The notes beneath the pieces were generated by a model that did no database searches, was not told where the DNA came from, and was given only the letters and a program-made list of their open reading frames with translations. DNA of 64,000 nucleotides, taken from contig NC_080061.1 in the NCBI RefSeq assembly GCF_026212465.1, positions 21,193,695 to 21,257,694 of the forward strand, in the 5' to 3' direction. Shown here one piece after another: positions 26,701-40,030 of the stretch (position 1 is its first letter; each line of letters begins with the position of its first letter). Origin of the DNA: Amaranthus tricolor (taxonomy: Eukaryota; Streptophyta; Magnoliopsida; Caryophyllales; Amaranthaceae). The position numbers and the translations under genes were made by a program.

Positions 26701-29700
26701 ATCATTGATCCTTGTTCATTTTTCATCGATTATTGTTCAATGATCATTGATCCTTGTTCATTATTCATCGATCATTGTTCAATGATCATTTATCCTTGTT
26801 CATTCTTCAACGTTAATTCTTCAATGATCATTGATCCTTGTACATTCTTCAATGATCGTTGGTCGTTGTTGATTATTCATCGATCATTGTTCAACGATCA
26901 TGGAACCTTGTTCATTATGCATCAATTTATTCTTCATTGATAATTGATCCTTGTTCATTATTCATCGTTCATTCTTCAATAAGATTGATTCTTGTACATT
27001 CCTCATCGTTCTTTCGTTAATGGTCATTGGTCCTTTTTCATTATTCATCGTTCATTCTTCATTGATCATTGATCCTTGTTCATTCTTAATCGTTCATTCT
27101 TCAATGATCATTTATCCTTGTTCATTCTTCATCGTTAATTCTTTAATGATCATTGATCCTTGTACATTCTTCATTGTTCATTCTTCAATGATCATTGATC
27201 CTTGTTCATTATTGATCGTTCATTCTTCATCCTTCATTCTTCAATGATCGTTGATCGTTGTTGATTATTCATCGATCATTGTTCAACGATCATTGATCCT
27301 TGTTCATTATGCATCAATTTATTCTTCATTGATAATTGATCCTTGTTCATTATTCATCGTTCATTCTTCAATGAGATTGATTCTTGTACATTCCTCATCG
27401 TTCTTTCGTTAATGGTCATTGGTCCTTGTTCATTATTCATCGTTCATTCTTCATTGATCATTGATCCTTGTTCATTCTTAATCTTTCATTCTTCAATGAT
27501 CATTGATCCTTGTTCATTATTCATCGATCATTGTTCAATGATGATTGATCCTTGTTCATTATTAATCATTCATCCCTCAATGATCAATTATCCTTGTACA
27601 TTCTTCATCGTTCATTCTTCATTGATCGTTGATCCTTGTTTATTCTTCATCGTTCATTCTTCAATGATCATTGATCCTTTTAATTCTTCAACGCTCATTC
27701 TTCAACGATCATTGATCCTTGTTCATTTTTCATCGTTCATTCTTCATTGATCATTGATCCTTGTTCATTCTTCATCGTTCATTGTTCAATGATCATTGAT
27801 CCTTGTTCATTCTTCATCGTTCATTCTTCAACGATCATTGATCCTTGTTCATTATTCATCGATCATTGTTCAATGATCATTCATCCTTATTCTTTATTCA
27901 TCGTTCATTCTTCAATGATCATTCATCCTTGTTCATTCTTCATCATTAATTCTTCAATGATCATTGATCCTTGTACATTCTTCATTGTTCATTCTTCAAT
28001 GATCATTGATCCTTGTTCATTATTGATCGTTCATTCTTCATCGTTCATGCTTCAATGATCATTGATCGTTGTTGATTATTCATCGATCATTTTTCAACGA
28101 TCATTGATCCTTGTTCATTATGCATAAATTTATTCTTCATTGATTATTGATCCTTGTTCATTCTTCATCGTTCATTCTTCATGGATCATGGATCCTTATA
28201 CATTCTTCATCGTTCATTGTTCAATGATCTTTGATCCTTATCATTATTCGTCGTTCATTCTTCATTGATACATTGATCCTTGTTCATTATTCATCGTTCA
28301 TTCTTCATTGATCATTGATCCTTGTTTATTCATCATCGTTCATTCTTCAATGATCATTGATCGTTGTTGATTCTTCATCGATCATTGTTAAAAGATCATT
28401 GATCCTTGTTCATTATGCATCAATTCATTCTTCATTGATAGTTGATCCTTGATCATTCCTCATCGTTCATTCTTCAATGATCATTGATTCTTGTTGATTA
28501 TGCATCGATCATTGTTCAACGATCATTGATCCTTGTTCATTATGCATCAATTCATTCTTCATTGACATTTGATCCTTGTTCATTCTTCATCGTTCATTCT
28601 TTATTGATCATGGATCCTTGTACATTCTTCATCGTTCATTCTTCAATGATCATTGATCCTTATCATTATTCGTCTTTCATTCTGCATTAATAATTGATCC
28701 TTGTTCATTCTTCATCGTTCATTCCTCAATGATCATTGATCCTTGTTGATTATTCATCGATCATTGTTCAAAGATCATCGATCCATGTTCATTATGCATA
28801 AATTCATTCTTCATTGATCATTGATCCTTGTTCATTCTTCATCGTTCATTGTTTAATGATCATTGATCCTTGTACATTCTTCATCGTTTATTCTTCAATG
28901 ATCATTGATCGTTTCTCATTTTTCATCGTTCATTCTTCATTGATCATTGATCCTTTTTCATTCTTCATCGTTCATTCTTCAATGATCCTTGAATCTTGTT
29001 CATTATTCATCAATCATTGTTCAAGGATCATTGATCCTTGTTCATTATTCATCGTTCATTCTTCTATGATCATTGATTCTTGTACATTCTTCATCGTTTA
29101 TTCGTCAATGGTCATTGATCCTTGTTCATTATTCATCGTTCATTCTTCATTGATCATTGATCCTTGTTCATTCTTAATCGTTCGTTCTTCAATCATCATT
29201 GATCCTTGTTCATTATTCATCGATCATTGTTCAATGATCATTGATCCTTGTTCATTATTGATCGTTCATTCTTCATCGTTCATTCTTCAATGATCATTGA
29301 TCGTTGTTGATTATTCATCGATCATTTTTCAACGATCATTGATCCTTGTTCATTATGCATAAATTTATTCTTCATTGATTATTGATCCTTGTTCATTCTT
29401 CATCGTTCATTCTTCATGGATCATGGATCCTTGTACATTCTTCATCGTTCATTGTTCAATGATCTTTGATCCTTATCATTATTCGTCGTTCATTCTTCAT
29501 TGATACATTGATCCTTGTTCATTATTCATCGTTCATTCTTCATTGATCATTGATCCTTGTTTATTCATCATCGTTCATTCTTCAATGATCATTGATCGTT
29601 GTTGATTCTTCATCGATCATTGTTAAAAGATCATTGATCCTTGTTCATTATGCATCAATTCATTCTTCATTGATCATTAATCCTTGTTCATTCCTCATCG

Positions 29701-30567
29701 TTCATTCTTCAATGATCATTGATCGTTGTTGATTATGCATCGATCATTGTTCAACGATCATTGATCCTTGTGCATTATGCATCAATTCATTCTTCAATGA
29801 TCATTGATCCTTGTTCATTCTTCATCGTTCATTCATCAACGATCATTGATCCTTGTTTATTTTTCATCGATCATTGTTCAATGATCATTGATCCTTGTTC
29901 ATTATTCATCGATCATTGTTCAATGATCATTTATCCTTGTTCATTCTTCATCGTTAATTCTTTAATGATCATTGATCCTTGTACATTCTTCATTGTTCAT
30001 TCTTCAATGATCATTGATCCTTGTTCATTATTGATCGTTCATTCTTCATCCTTCATTCTTCAATGATCGTTGATCGTTGTTGATTATTCATCGATCATTG
30101 TTCAACGATCATTGATCCTTGTTCATTATGCATCAATTTATTCTTCATTGATAATTGATCCTTGTTCATTATTCATCGTTCATTCTTCAATGAGATTGAT
30201 TCTTGTACATTCCTCATCGTTCTTTCGTTAATGGTCATTGGTCCTTGTTCATTATTCATCGTTCATTCTTCATTGATCATTGATCCTTGTTCATTCTTAA
30301 TCTTTCATTCTTCAATGATCATTGATCCTTGTTCATTATTCATCGATCATTGTTCAATGATGATTGATCCTTGTTCATTATTAATCATTCATTCCTCAAT
30401 GATCAATTATCCTTGTACATTCTTCATCGTTCATTCTTCATTAATCATTGATCCTTGTTCATTCTTCATCGTTCATTCTTCAATGATCATTGATCCTTGT
30501 TGATTATTCATCGATCATTGTTCAAAGATCATCGATCCTTGTTCATTATGCATAAATTCATTCTTCA
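23790..30567 (+). repeat. Mosaic transition zone between HOR families
   Basis: Pieces of both styles are joined here. About 24,700-25,420 matches 29,780-30,500 at an offset of 5,080 (shared CTTGTTTATTTTTC, TTCATCCTTCATTC and AATCTTTCATTC). About 23,680-24,400 matches 30,162-30,900 at an offset of 6,482. GAGATTGATT modules at 26,981 and 27,373 lie only 392 bp apart, a compact duplication. F-type monomers (TCGTTTC) reappear at about 24.18, 25.46 and 28.91 kb. The many different offsets indicate repeated local duplication and deletion rather than one regular HOR. Confidence 0.75.
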
Positions 30568-33500
30568 TTGATCATTGATCCTTGTTCATTCTTCATCGTT
30601 CATTCTTTAATGATCATTGATCCTTGTACATTCTTCATCGTTTATTCTTCAATGATCATTGATCGTTTCTCATTTTTCATCGTTCATTCTTCATTGATCA
30701 TTGATCCTTTTTCATTCTTCATCGTTCATTCTTCTATGATCCTTGATCCTTGTTCATCATTCATCAATCATTGTTCAATGATCATTGATCCTTGTTCATT
30801 ATTCATCGTTCATTCTTCTATGATCATTGATTCTTGTACATTCTTCATCGTTTATTCGTCAATGGTCATTGATCCTTGTTCATTATTCATCGTTCATTCT
30901 TCATTGATCATTGATCCTTGTTCATTCTTCATCGTTAATTCTTCAATGATCATTTATCATTGTACATTCTTCATTGTTCATTCTTCAATGATCATTGATC
31001 CTTGTTCATTATTCATCGTTCATTCTTCATTGATCATTGATCTTTGTTCATTCTTCACCGTTCATTCTTTAATGATCATTGATCCTTGTACATTCTTCAT
31101 CGTTTATTCTTCAATGATCATTGATCGTTTCTCATTTTTCATCGTTCATTCTTCATTGATCATTGATCCTTTTTCATTCTTCATCGTTCATTCTTCAATC
31201 ATCCTTGATCCTTGTACATTCTTCATCGTTTATTCGTCAATGGTCATTATTCCTTGTTCATTATTCATCGTTCATTCTTCATTGATTATTGATCCTTGTT
31301 CATTCTTAACCGTTCATTCTTCAATGATCATTGATCCTTGTTCATTATTCATCGATCATTGTTCAATGATCATTGATCCTTGTTCATTATTAATCATTCA
31401 TTCCTCAATGATCATTGATCATTGTTCATTTTTCATCGTTCATTCTTCATTGATCATTGATCCTTGTTCATTCTTCATCGTTCATTCTTCAATTATCATT
31501 GATCCTTTTACATTCTTCAACGCTCATTCTTCAATGATCATTGATCCTTGTTCATTATTCATCGTTCATTCTTCATTGATCATTGATCCTTGTTCATTCT
31601 TAATCGTTCGTTCTTCAATGATCATTGATCCTTGTTCATTCTTCATCGTTCATTCATCAACGATCATTTATCCTTGTTCATTTTTCATCGATCATTGTTC
31701 AATGATCATTGATCCTTGTTCATTATTCATCGATCATTGTTCAATGATCATTTATCCTTGTTCATTCTTCATCGTTAATTCTTCAATGATCATTTATCCT
31801 TGTACATTCTTCATTGTTCATTCTTCAATGATCATTGATCCTTGTTCATTATTCATCGTTCATTCTTCATTGATCATTGATCTTTGTTCATTCTTCACCG
31901 TTCATTCTTTAATGATCATTGATCCTTGTACATTCTTCATCGTTTATTCTTCAATGATCATTGATCGTTTCTCATTTTTCATCGTTCATTCTTCATTGAT
32001 CATTGATCCTTTTTCATTCTTCATCGTTCATTCTTCAATCATCCTTGATCCTTGTTCATTATTCATCAATCATTGTTCAATGATCATTGATCCTTGTTCA
32101 TTTTTCATCGTTCATTCTTCTATGATCATTGATTCTTGTACATTCTTCATCGTTTATTCATCAATGGTCATTATTCCTTGTTCATTATTCATCGTTCATT
32201 CTTCATTGATCATTGATCCTTGTTCATTCTTAACCGTTCATTCTTCAATGATCATTGATCCTTGTTCATTATTCATCGATCATTGTTCAATGATGATTGA
32301 TCCTTGTTCATTATTAATCATTCATTCCTCAATGATCATTGATCATTGTTCATTTTTCATCGTTCATTCTTCATTGATCATTGATCCTTGTTCATTCTTC
32401 ATCGATCATTCTTCAATTATCATTGATCCTTTTACATTCTTCAACGCTCATTCTTCAATGATCATTGATCCTTGTTCATTATTCATCGTTCATTCTTCAT
32501 TGATCATTGATCCTTGTTCATTCTTCATCGTTCATTCTTCAATGATCATTGATCCTTGTTCATTCTTCATCGTTCATTCATCAACGATCATTTATCCTTG
32601 TTCATTTTTCATCGATCATTGTTCAATGATCATTGATCCTTGTTCATTATTCATCGATCATTGTTCAATGATCATTTATCCTTGTTCATTCTTCATCGTT
32701 AATTCTTCAATGATCATTTATCCTTGTACATTCTTCATTGTTCATTCTTCAATGATCATTGATCCTTGTTCATTATTCATCGTTCATTCTTCATTGATCA
32801 TTGATCTTTGTTCATTCTTCATCGTTCATTCTTTAATGATCATTGATCCTTGTAAATTCTTCATCGTTTATTCTTCAATGATCATTGATCGTTTCTCATT
32901 TTTCATCGTTCATTCTTCATTGATCATTGATCCTTTTTCATTCTTCATCGTTCATTCTTCAATCATCCTTGATCCTTGTTCATTATTCATCAATCATTGT
33001 TCAATGATCATTGATCCTTGTTCATTTTTCATCGTTCATTCTTCTATGATCATTGATTCTTGTACATTCTTCATCGTTTATTCATCAATGGTCATTATTC
33101 CTTGTTCATTATTCATCGTTCATTCTTCATTGATCATTGATCCTTGTTCATTCTTAACCGTTCATTCTTCAATGATCATTGATCCTTGTTCATTATTCAT
33201 CGATCATTGTTCAATGATGATTGATCCTTGTTCATTATTAATCATTCATTCCTCAATGATCATTGATCATTGTTCATTTTTCATCGTTCATTCTTCATTG
33301 ATCATTGATCCTTGTTCATTCTTCATCGATCATTCTTCAATTATCATTGATCCTTTTACATTCTTCAACGCTCATTCTTCAATGATCATTGATCCTTGTT
33401 CATTATTCATCGTTCATTCTTCATTGATCATTGATCCTTGTTCATTCTTCATCGTTCATTCTTCAATGATCATTGATCCTTGTTCATTCTTCATCGTTCA

Positions 33501-34284
33501 TTCATCAACGATCATTTATCCTTGTTCATTTTTCATCGATCATTGTTCAATGATCATTGATCCTTGTTCATTATTCATCGATCATTGTTCAATGATCATT
33601 TATCCTTGTTCATTCTTCATCGTTAATTCTTCAATGATCATTTATCCTTGTACATTCTTCATTGTTCATTCTTCAATGATCATTGATCCTTGTTCATTAT
33701 TCATCGTTCATTCTTCATTGATCATTGATCTTTGTTCATTCTTCATCGTTCATTCTTTAATGATCATTGATCCTTGTACATTCTTCATCGTTTATTCTTC
33801 AATGATCATTGATCGTTTCTCATTTTTCATCGTTCATTCTTCATTGATCATTGATCTTTTTTCATTCTTCATCGTTCATTCTTCAATCATCCTTGATCCT
33901 TGTTCATTATTCATCAATCATTGTTCAATGATCATTGATCCTTGTTCATTTTTCATCGTTCATTCTTCTATGATCATTGATTCTTGTACATTCTTCATCG
34001 TTTATTCATCAATGGTCATTATTCCTTGTTCATTATTCATCGTTCATTCTTCATTGATCATTGATCCTTGTTCATTCTTAACCGTTCATTCTTCAATGAT
34101 CATTGATCCTTGTTCATTATTCATCGATCATTGTTCAATGATGATTGATCCTTGTTCATTATTAATCATTCATTCCTCAATGATCATTGATCATTGTTCA
34201 TTTTTCATCGTTCATTCTTCATTGATCATTGATCCTTGTTCATTCTTCATCGTTCATTCTTCAATGATCATTGATTCTTGTTGA
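30568..34284 (+). other. Longest open frame (1,238 codons), judged non-coding
   Basis: The frame reads about 88 tandem variants of a 14-residue unit, consensus MIIDPCSFFIVHSS. It has no other domain, no charged or ordered region typical of a folded protein, and no recognisable start context. It begins at an ATT within the array rather than at a clear initiator and ends at the TGTTGATTATG word that opens the next HOR. The block stays open because all spacing here is an exact multiple of 42. The same 14-residue unit is broken elsewhere by frameshifts wherever module M, K, L or G occurs. It could in theory be translated if transcribed, but nothing in the sequence argues for it. Confidence 0.85.
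31041..33728 (+). repeat. 924-bp HOR (22 monomers), with an 840-bp first unit
   Basis: The rare word TCTTTGT recurs at 31041, 31881, 32805 and 33729, giving units of 840, 924 and 924 bp, exactly 20, 22 and 22 monomers. Each unit has the same monomer order, with TCGTTTC, TCAATCATCC, TTCTATGATC, TGGTCATTATTCC and TTAACCGTTC as markers. The 840-bp unit lacks two monomers near 31,215, where the string from TCAATCATCC runs directly into the TTGTACATTC monomer. No frameshifting indel occurs, which is why the frame stays open across the block. Confidence 0.92.
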
Positions 34285-34610
34285 TTATGCATCGATCATT
34301 GTTCAACGATCATTGATCCTTGTTCATTATGCATCAATTCATTCTTCATTGACATTTGATCCTTGTTCATTCTTCATCGTTCATTCTTTATTGATCATGG
34401 ATCCTTGTACATTCTTCATCGTTCATTCTTCAATGATCATTGATCCTTATCATTATTCGTCTTTCATTCTGCATTAATCATTGATCCTTGTTCATTCTTC
34501 ATCGTTCATTCCTCAATGATCATTGATCCTTGTTGATTATTCATCGATCATTGTTCAAAGATCATCGATCCATGTTCATTATGCATAAATTCATTCTTCA
34601 TTGATCATTG
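34271..34610 (+). repeat. G module: TTCTGCATTAATC / GCATAAATTC block (type example)
   Basis: The block contains a TTGTTGATTATGCATCG start, a GACATTTGATCC or GACTTTTGATCC word pair, TTTATTGATCATGGATCC, the six-base word TCCTTA, TCTTTCATTCTGCATTAATC, a CAAAGATCATCGATCC stretch and a GCATAAATTCATTC junction. Copies are at about 28.48, 34.27, 37.00, 46.62, 50.83, 54.47, 58.12 and 61.73 kb, and its right half opens the window (1-230). It always precedes the F-type/924-bp block, so the two travel as a unit. Confidence 0.82.
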
Positions 34611-37001
34611 ATCCTTTTTCATTCTTCATCGTTCATTCTTTAATGATCATTGATCCTTGTACATTCTTCATCGTTTATTCTTCAATGATCATTGATCGTT
34701 TCTCATTTTTCATCGTTCATTCTTCATTGATCATTGATCCTTTTTCATTCTTCATCGTTCATTCTTCAATCATCCTTGATCCTTGTTCATTATTCATCAA
34801 TCATTGTTCAATGATCATTGATCCTTGTTCATTTTTCATCGTTCATTCTTCTATGATCATTGATTCTTGTACATTCTTCATCGTTTATTCGTCAATGGTC
34901 ATTATTCCTTGTTAATTATTCATCGTTCATTCTTCATTGATTATTGATCCTTGTTCATTCTTAACCGTTCATTCTTCAATGATCATTGATCCTTGTTCAT
35001 TATTCATCGATCATTGTTCAATGATCATTGATCCTTGTTCATTATTAATCATTCATTCCTCAATGATCATTGATCATTGTTCATTTTTCATCGTTCATTC
35101 TTCATTGATCATTGATCCTTGTTCATTCTTCATCGTTCATTCTTCAATTATCATTGATCCTTTTACATTCTTCAACGCTCATTCTTCAATGATCATTGAT
35201 CCTTGTTCATTATTCATCGTTCATTCTTCATTGATCATTGATCCTTGTTCATTCTTCATCGTTCATTCTTCAATGATCATTGATCCTTGTTCATTCTTCA
35301 TCGTTCATTCATCAACGATCATTTATCCTTGTTCATTTTTCATCGATCATTGTTCAATGATCATTGATCCTTGTTCATTATTCATCGATCATTGTTCAAT
35401 GATCATTTATCCTTGTTCATTCTTCATCGTTAATTCTTCAATGATCATTTATCCTTGTACATTCTTCATTGTTCATTCTTCAATGATCATTGATCCTTGT
35501 TCATTATTCATCGTTCATTCTTCATTGATCATTGATCTTTGTTCATTCTTCATCGTTCATTCTTTAATGATCATTGATCCTTGTACATTCTTCATCGTTT
35601 ATTCTTCAATGATCATTGATCGTTTCTCATTTTTCATCGTTCATTCTTCATTGATCATTGATCCTTTTTCATTCTTCATCGTTCATTCTTCAATCATCCT
35701 TGATCCTTGTTCATTATTCATCAATCATTGTTCAATGATCATTGATCCTTGTTCATTTTTCATCGTTCATTCTTCTATGATCATTGATTCTTGTACATTC
35801 TTCATCGTTTATTCATCAATGGTCATTATTCCTTGTTCATTATTCATCGTTCATTCTTCATTGATCATTGATCCTTGTTCATTCTTAACCGTTCATTCTT
35901 CAATGATCATTGATCCTTGTTCATTATTCATCGATCATTGTTCAATGATGATTGATCCTTGTTCATTATTAATCATTCATTCCTCAATGATCATTGATCA
36001 TTGTTCATTTTTCATCGTTCATTCTTCATTGATCATTGATCCTTGTTCATTCTTCATCGATCATTCTTCAATTATCATTGATCCTTTTACATTCTTCAAC
36101 GCTCATTCTTCAATGATCATTGATCCTTGTTCATTATTCATCGTTCATTCTTCATTGATCATTGATCCTTGTTCATTCTTCATCGTTCATTCTTCAATGA
36201 TCATTGATCCTTGTTCATTCTTCATCGTTCATTCATCAACGATCATTTATCCTTGTTCATTTTTCATCGATCATTGTTCAATGATCATTGATCCTTGTTC
36301 ATTATTCATCGATCATTGTTCAATGATCATTTATCCTTGTTCATTCTTCATCGTTAATTCTTCAATGATCATTTATCCTTGTACATTCTTCATTGTTCAT
36401 TCTTCAATGATCATTGATCCTTGTTCATTATTCATCGTTCATTCTTCATTGATCATTGATCTTTGTTCATTCTTCATCGTTCATTCTTTAATGATCATTG
36501 ATCCTTGTACATTCTTCATCGTTTATTCTTCAATGATCATTGATCGTTTCTCATTTTTCATCGTTCATTCTTCATTGATCATTGATCTTTTTTCATTCTT
36601 CATCGTTCATTCTTCAATCATCCTTGATCCTTGTTCATTATTCATCAATCATTGTTCAATGATCATTGATCCTTGTTCATTTTTCATCGTTCATTCTTCT
36701 ATGATCATTGATTCTTGTACATTCTTCATCGTTTATTCATCAATGGTCATTATTCCTTGTTCATTATTCATCGTTCATTCTTCATTGATCATTGATCCTT
36801 GTTCATTCTTAACCGTTCATTCTTCAATGATCATTGATCCTTGTTCATTATTCATCGATCATTGTTCAATGATGATTGATCCTTGTTCATTATTAATCAT
36901 TCATTCCTCAATGATCATTGATCATTGTTCATTTTTCATCGTTCATTCTTCATTGATCATTGATCCTTGTTCATTCTTCATCGTTCATTCTTCAATGATC
37001 A
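34271..37001 (+). repeat. 2,731-bp compound HOR, copy 1
   Basis: This unit starts at a TTGTTGATTATGCATCG junction and contains the TCCTTA/TTCTGCATTAATC module, a GCATAAATTCATTC junction, then two 924-bp-type blocks (TCTTTGT at 35536 and 36460). Frames at 34271, 34601 and 36460-equivalent landmarks repeat at 2,731 bp. 2,731 is 65 x 42 plus 1, and its fixed one-base indels sum to +1. Confidence 0.9.
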
Positions 37002-39241
37002 TTGATTCTTGTTGATTATGCATCGATCATTGTTCAACGATCATTGATCCTTGTTCATTATGCATCAATTCATTCTTCATTGACATTTGATCCTTGTTCA
37101 TTCTTCATCGTTCATTCTTTATTGATCATGGATCCTTGTACATTCTTCATCGTTCATTCTTCAATGATCATTGATCCTTATCATTATTCGTCTTTCATTC
37201 TGCATTAATCATTGATCCTTGTTCATTCTTCATCGTTCATTCCTCAATGATCATTGATCCTTGTTGATTATTCATCGATCATTGTTCAAAGATCATCGAT
37301 CCATGTTCATTATGCATAAATTCATTCTTCATTGATCATTGATCCTTTTTCATTCTTCATCGTTCATTCTTTAATGATCATTGATCCTTGTACATTCTTC
37401 ATCGTTTATTCTTCAATGATCATTGATCGTTTCTCATTTTTCATCGTTCATTCTTCATTGATCATTGATCCTTTTTCATTCTTCATCGTTCATTCTTCAA
37501 TCATCCTTGATCCTTGTTCATTATTCATCAATCATTGTTCAATGATCATTGATCCTTGTTCATTTTTCATCGTTCATTCTTCTATGATCATTGATTCTTG
37601 TACATTCTTCATCGTTTATTCGTCAATGGTCATTATTCCTTGTTCATTATTCATCGTTCATTCTTCATTGATTATTGAACCTTGTTCATTCTTAACCGTT
37701 CATTCTTCAATGATCATTGATCCTTGTTCATTATTCATCGATCATTGTTCAATGATCATTGATCCTTGTTCATTATTAATCATTCATTCCTCAATGATCA
37801 TTGATCATTGTTCATTTTTCATCGTTCATTCTTCATTGATCATTGATCCTTGTTCATTCTTCATCGTTCATTCTTCAATTATCATTGATCCTTTTACATT
37901 CTTCAACGCTCATTCTTCAATGATCATTGATCCTTGTTCATTATTCATCGTTCATTCTTCATTGATCATTGATCCTTGTTCATTCTTCATCGTTCATTCT
38001 TCAATGATCATTGATCCTTGTTCATTCTTCATCGTTCATTCATCAACGATCATTTATCCTTGTTCATTTTTCATCGATCATTGTTCAATGATCATTGATC
38101 CTTGTTCATTATTCATCGATCATTGTTCAATGATCATTTATCCTTGTTCATTCTTCATCGTTAATTCTTCAATGATCATTTATCCTTGTACATTCTTCAT
38201 TGTTCATTCTTCAATGATCATTGATCCTTGTTCATTATTCATCGTTCATTCTTCATTGATCATTGATCTTTGTTCATTCTTCATCGTTCATTCTTTAATG
38301 ATCATTGATCCTTGTACATTCTTCATCGTTTATTCTTCAATGATCATTGATCGTTTCTCATTTTTCATCGTTCATTCTTCATTGATCATTGATCCTTTTT
38401 CATTCTTCATCGTTCATTCTTCAATCATCCTTGATCCTTGTTCATTATTCATCAATCATTGTTCAATGATCATTGATCCTTGTTCATTTTTCATCGTTCA
38501 TTCTTCTATGATCATTGATTCTTGTACATTCTTCATCGTTTATTCATCAATGGTCATTATTCCTTGTTCATTATTCATCGTTCATTCTTCATTGATCATT
38601 GATCCTTGTTCATTCTTAACCGTTCATTCTTCAATGATCATTGATCCTTGTTCATTATTCATCGATCATTGTTCAATGATGATTGATCCTTGTTCATTAT
38701 TAATCATTCATTCCTCAATGATCATTGATCATTGTTCATTTTTCATCGTTCATTCTTCATTGATCATTGATCCTTGTTCATTCTTCATCGATCATTCTTC
38801 AATTATCATTGATCCTTTTACATTCTTCAACGCTCATTCTTCAATGATCATTGATCCTTGTTCATTATTCATCGTTCATTCTTCATTGATCATTGATCCT
38901 TGTTCATTCTTCATCGTTCATTCTTCAATGATCATTGATCCTTGTTCATTCTTCATCGTTCATTCATCAACGATCATTGATCCTTGTTCATTTTTCATCG
39001 ATCATTGTTCAATGATCATTGATCCTTGTTCATTATTCATCGATCATTGTTCAATGATCATTTATCCTTGTTCATTCTTCATCGTTAATTCTTCAATGAT
39101 CATTTATCCTTGTTCATTCTTCATTGTTCATTCTTCAATGATCATTGATCCTTGTTCATTATTCATCGTTCATTCTTCATTGATCATTGATCTTTGTTTA
39201 TTCTTCATCGTTCATTCTTTAATGATCATTGATCGTTGTTG
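37002..39241 (+). repeat. 2,731-bp compound HOR, copy 2 (partial)
   Basis: This is a second copy of the preceding unit (37002, 37332, and TCTTTGT at 38267 and 39191). It is cut short at about 39.2 kb, where TGATCGTTGTTGATTATTC leads into a TTGATTATTATGCATC junction. Differences from copy 1 are few, for example TTGAACCTTG near 37,676. The open frame from 37332 to 39242 ends at the TGTTGA of that junction. Confidence 0.88.
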
Positions 39242-40030
39242 ATTATTCATCGATCATTGTTCAACGATCATTGATCCTTGATTATTATGCATCTATTTAT
39301 TCATCATTGATTATTGATCCTTGTTAATTCTTCATCGTTCATTCTTCAATGATCATTGATCCTTTTAATTCTTCAACGCTCATTCTTCAATGATCATTGA
39401 TCCTTGTTCATTATTCATCGTTCATTCTTCATAGATCATTGATCCTTGTTCATTCTTCATCTTTCATTCTTCAATGATCATTGATCCTTGTTCATTCTTC
39501 ATCGTTCATTCTTCAACGATCATTGATCCTTGTTCATTTTTCATCGATCATTGTTCAATGATCATTGATCCTTGTTCATTATTCATTGATCATTGTTCAA
39601 TGATCATTCATCCTTATTCATTATTCATCGTTCATTCTTAAATGATCATTTATCCTTGTTCATTCTTCATCATTAATTCTTCAATGATCATTGATCCTTG
39701 TTCATTATTCATCGTTCATTCTTCATTGATCATTGATCGTTGTTCATTCTTCATCGTTTATTCTTCAATGATCATTGATCCTTGTTCATTCCTCATCGTT
39801 CATTCATCAACGATCATTGATCCTTGTTCATTTTTCATCGATCATTGTTAAATGATCATTGATCCTTGTTCATTATTCATCGATCATTGTTCAATGATCA
39901 TTTATCCTTGTTCATTCTTCATCGTTAATTCTTCAATGATCATTTATCCTTGTACATTCTTCATTGTTCATTCTTCAATGATCATTGATCCTTGTTCATT
40001 ATTCATCGTTCATTCTTCATTGATCATTGA
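39242..40030 (+). repeat. Junction block between the 2,731-bp and 1,596-bp HORs
   Basis: This block holds TTGATTATTATGCATCTATTT, TCCTTTTAATTC and then ordinary monomers, returning to TCTTTGT at 40031, 840 bp (20 monomers) after 39191. The same TTATTATGCATC junction recurs at about 44.2, 48.0, 48.4, 52.2, 55.8, 59.5 and 63.1 kb, always after the end of a 924-type block. It looks like a fixed recombination-derived boundary that was later amplified. Confidence 0.75.
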
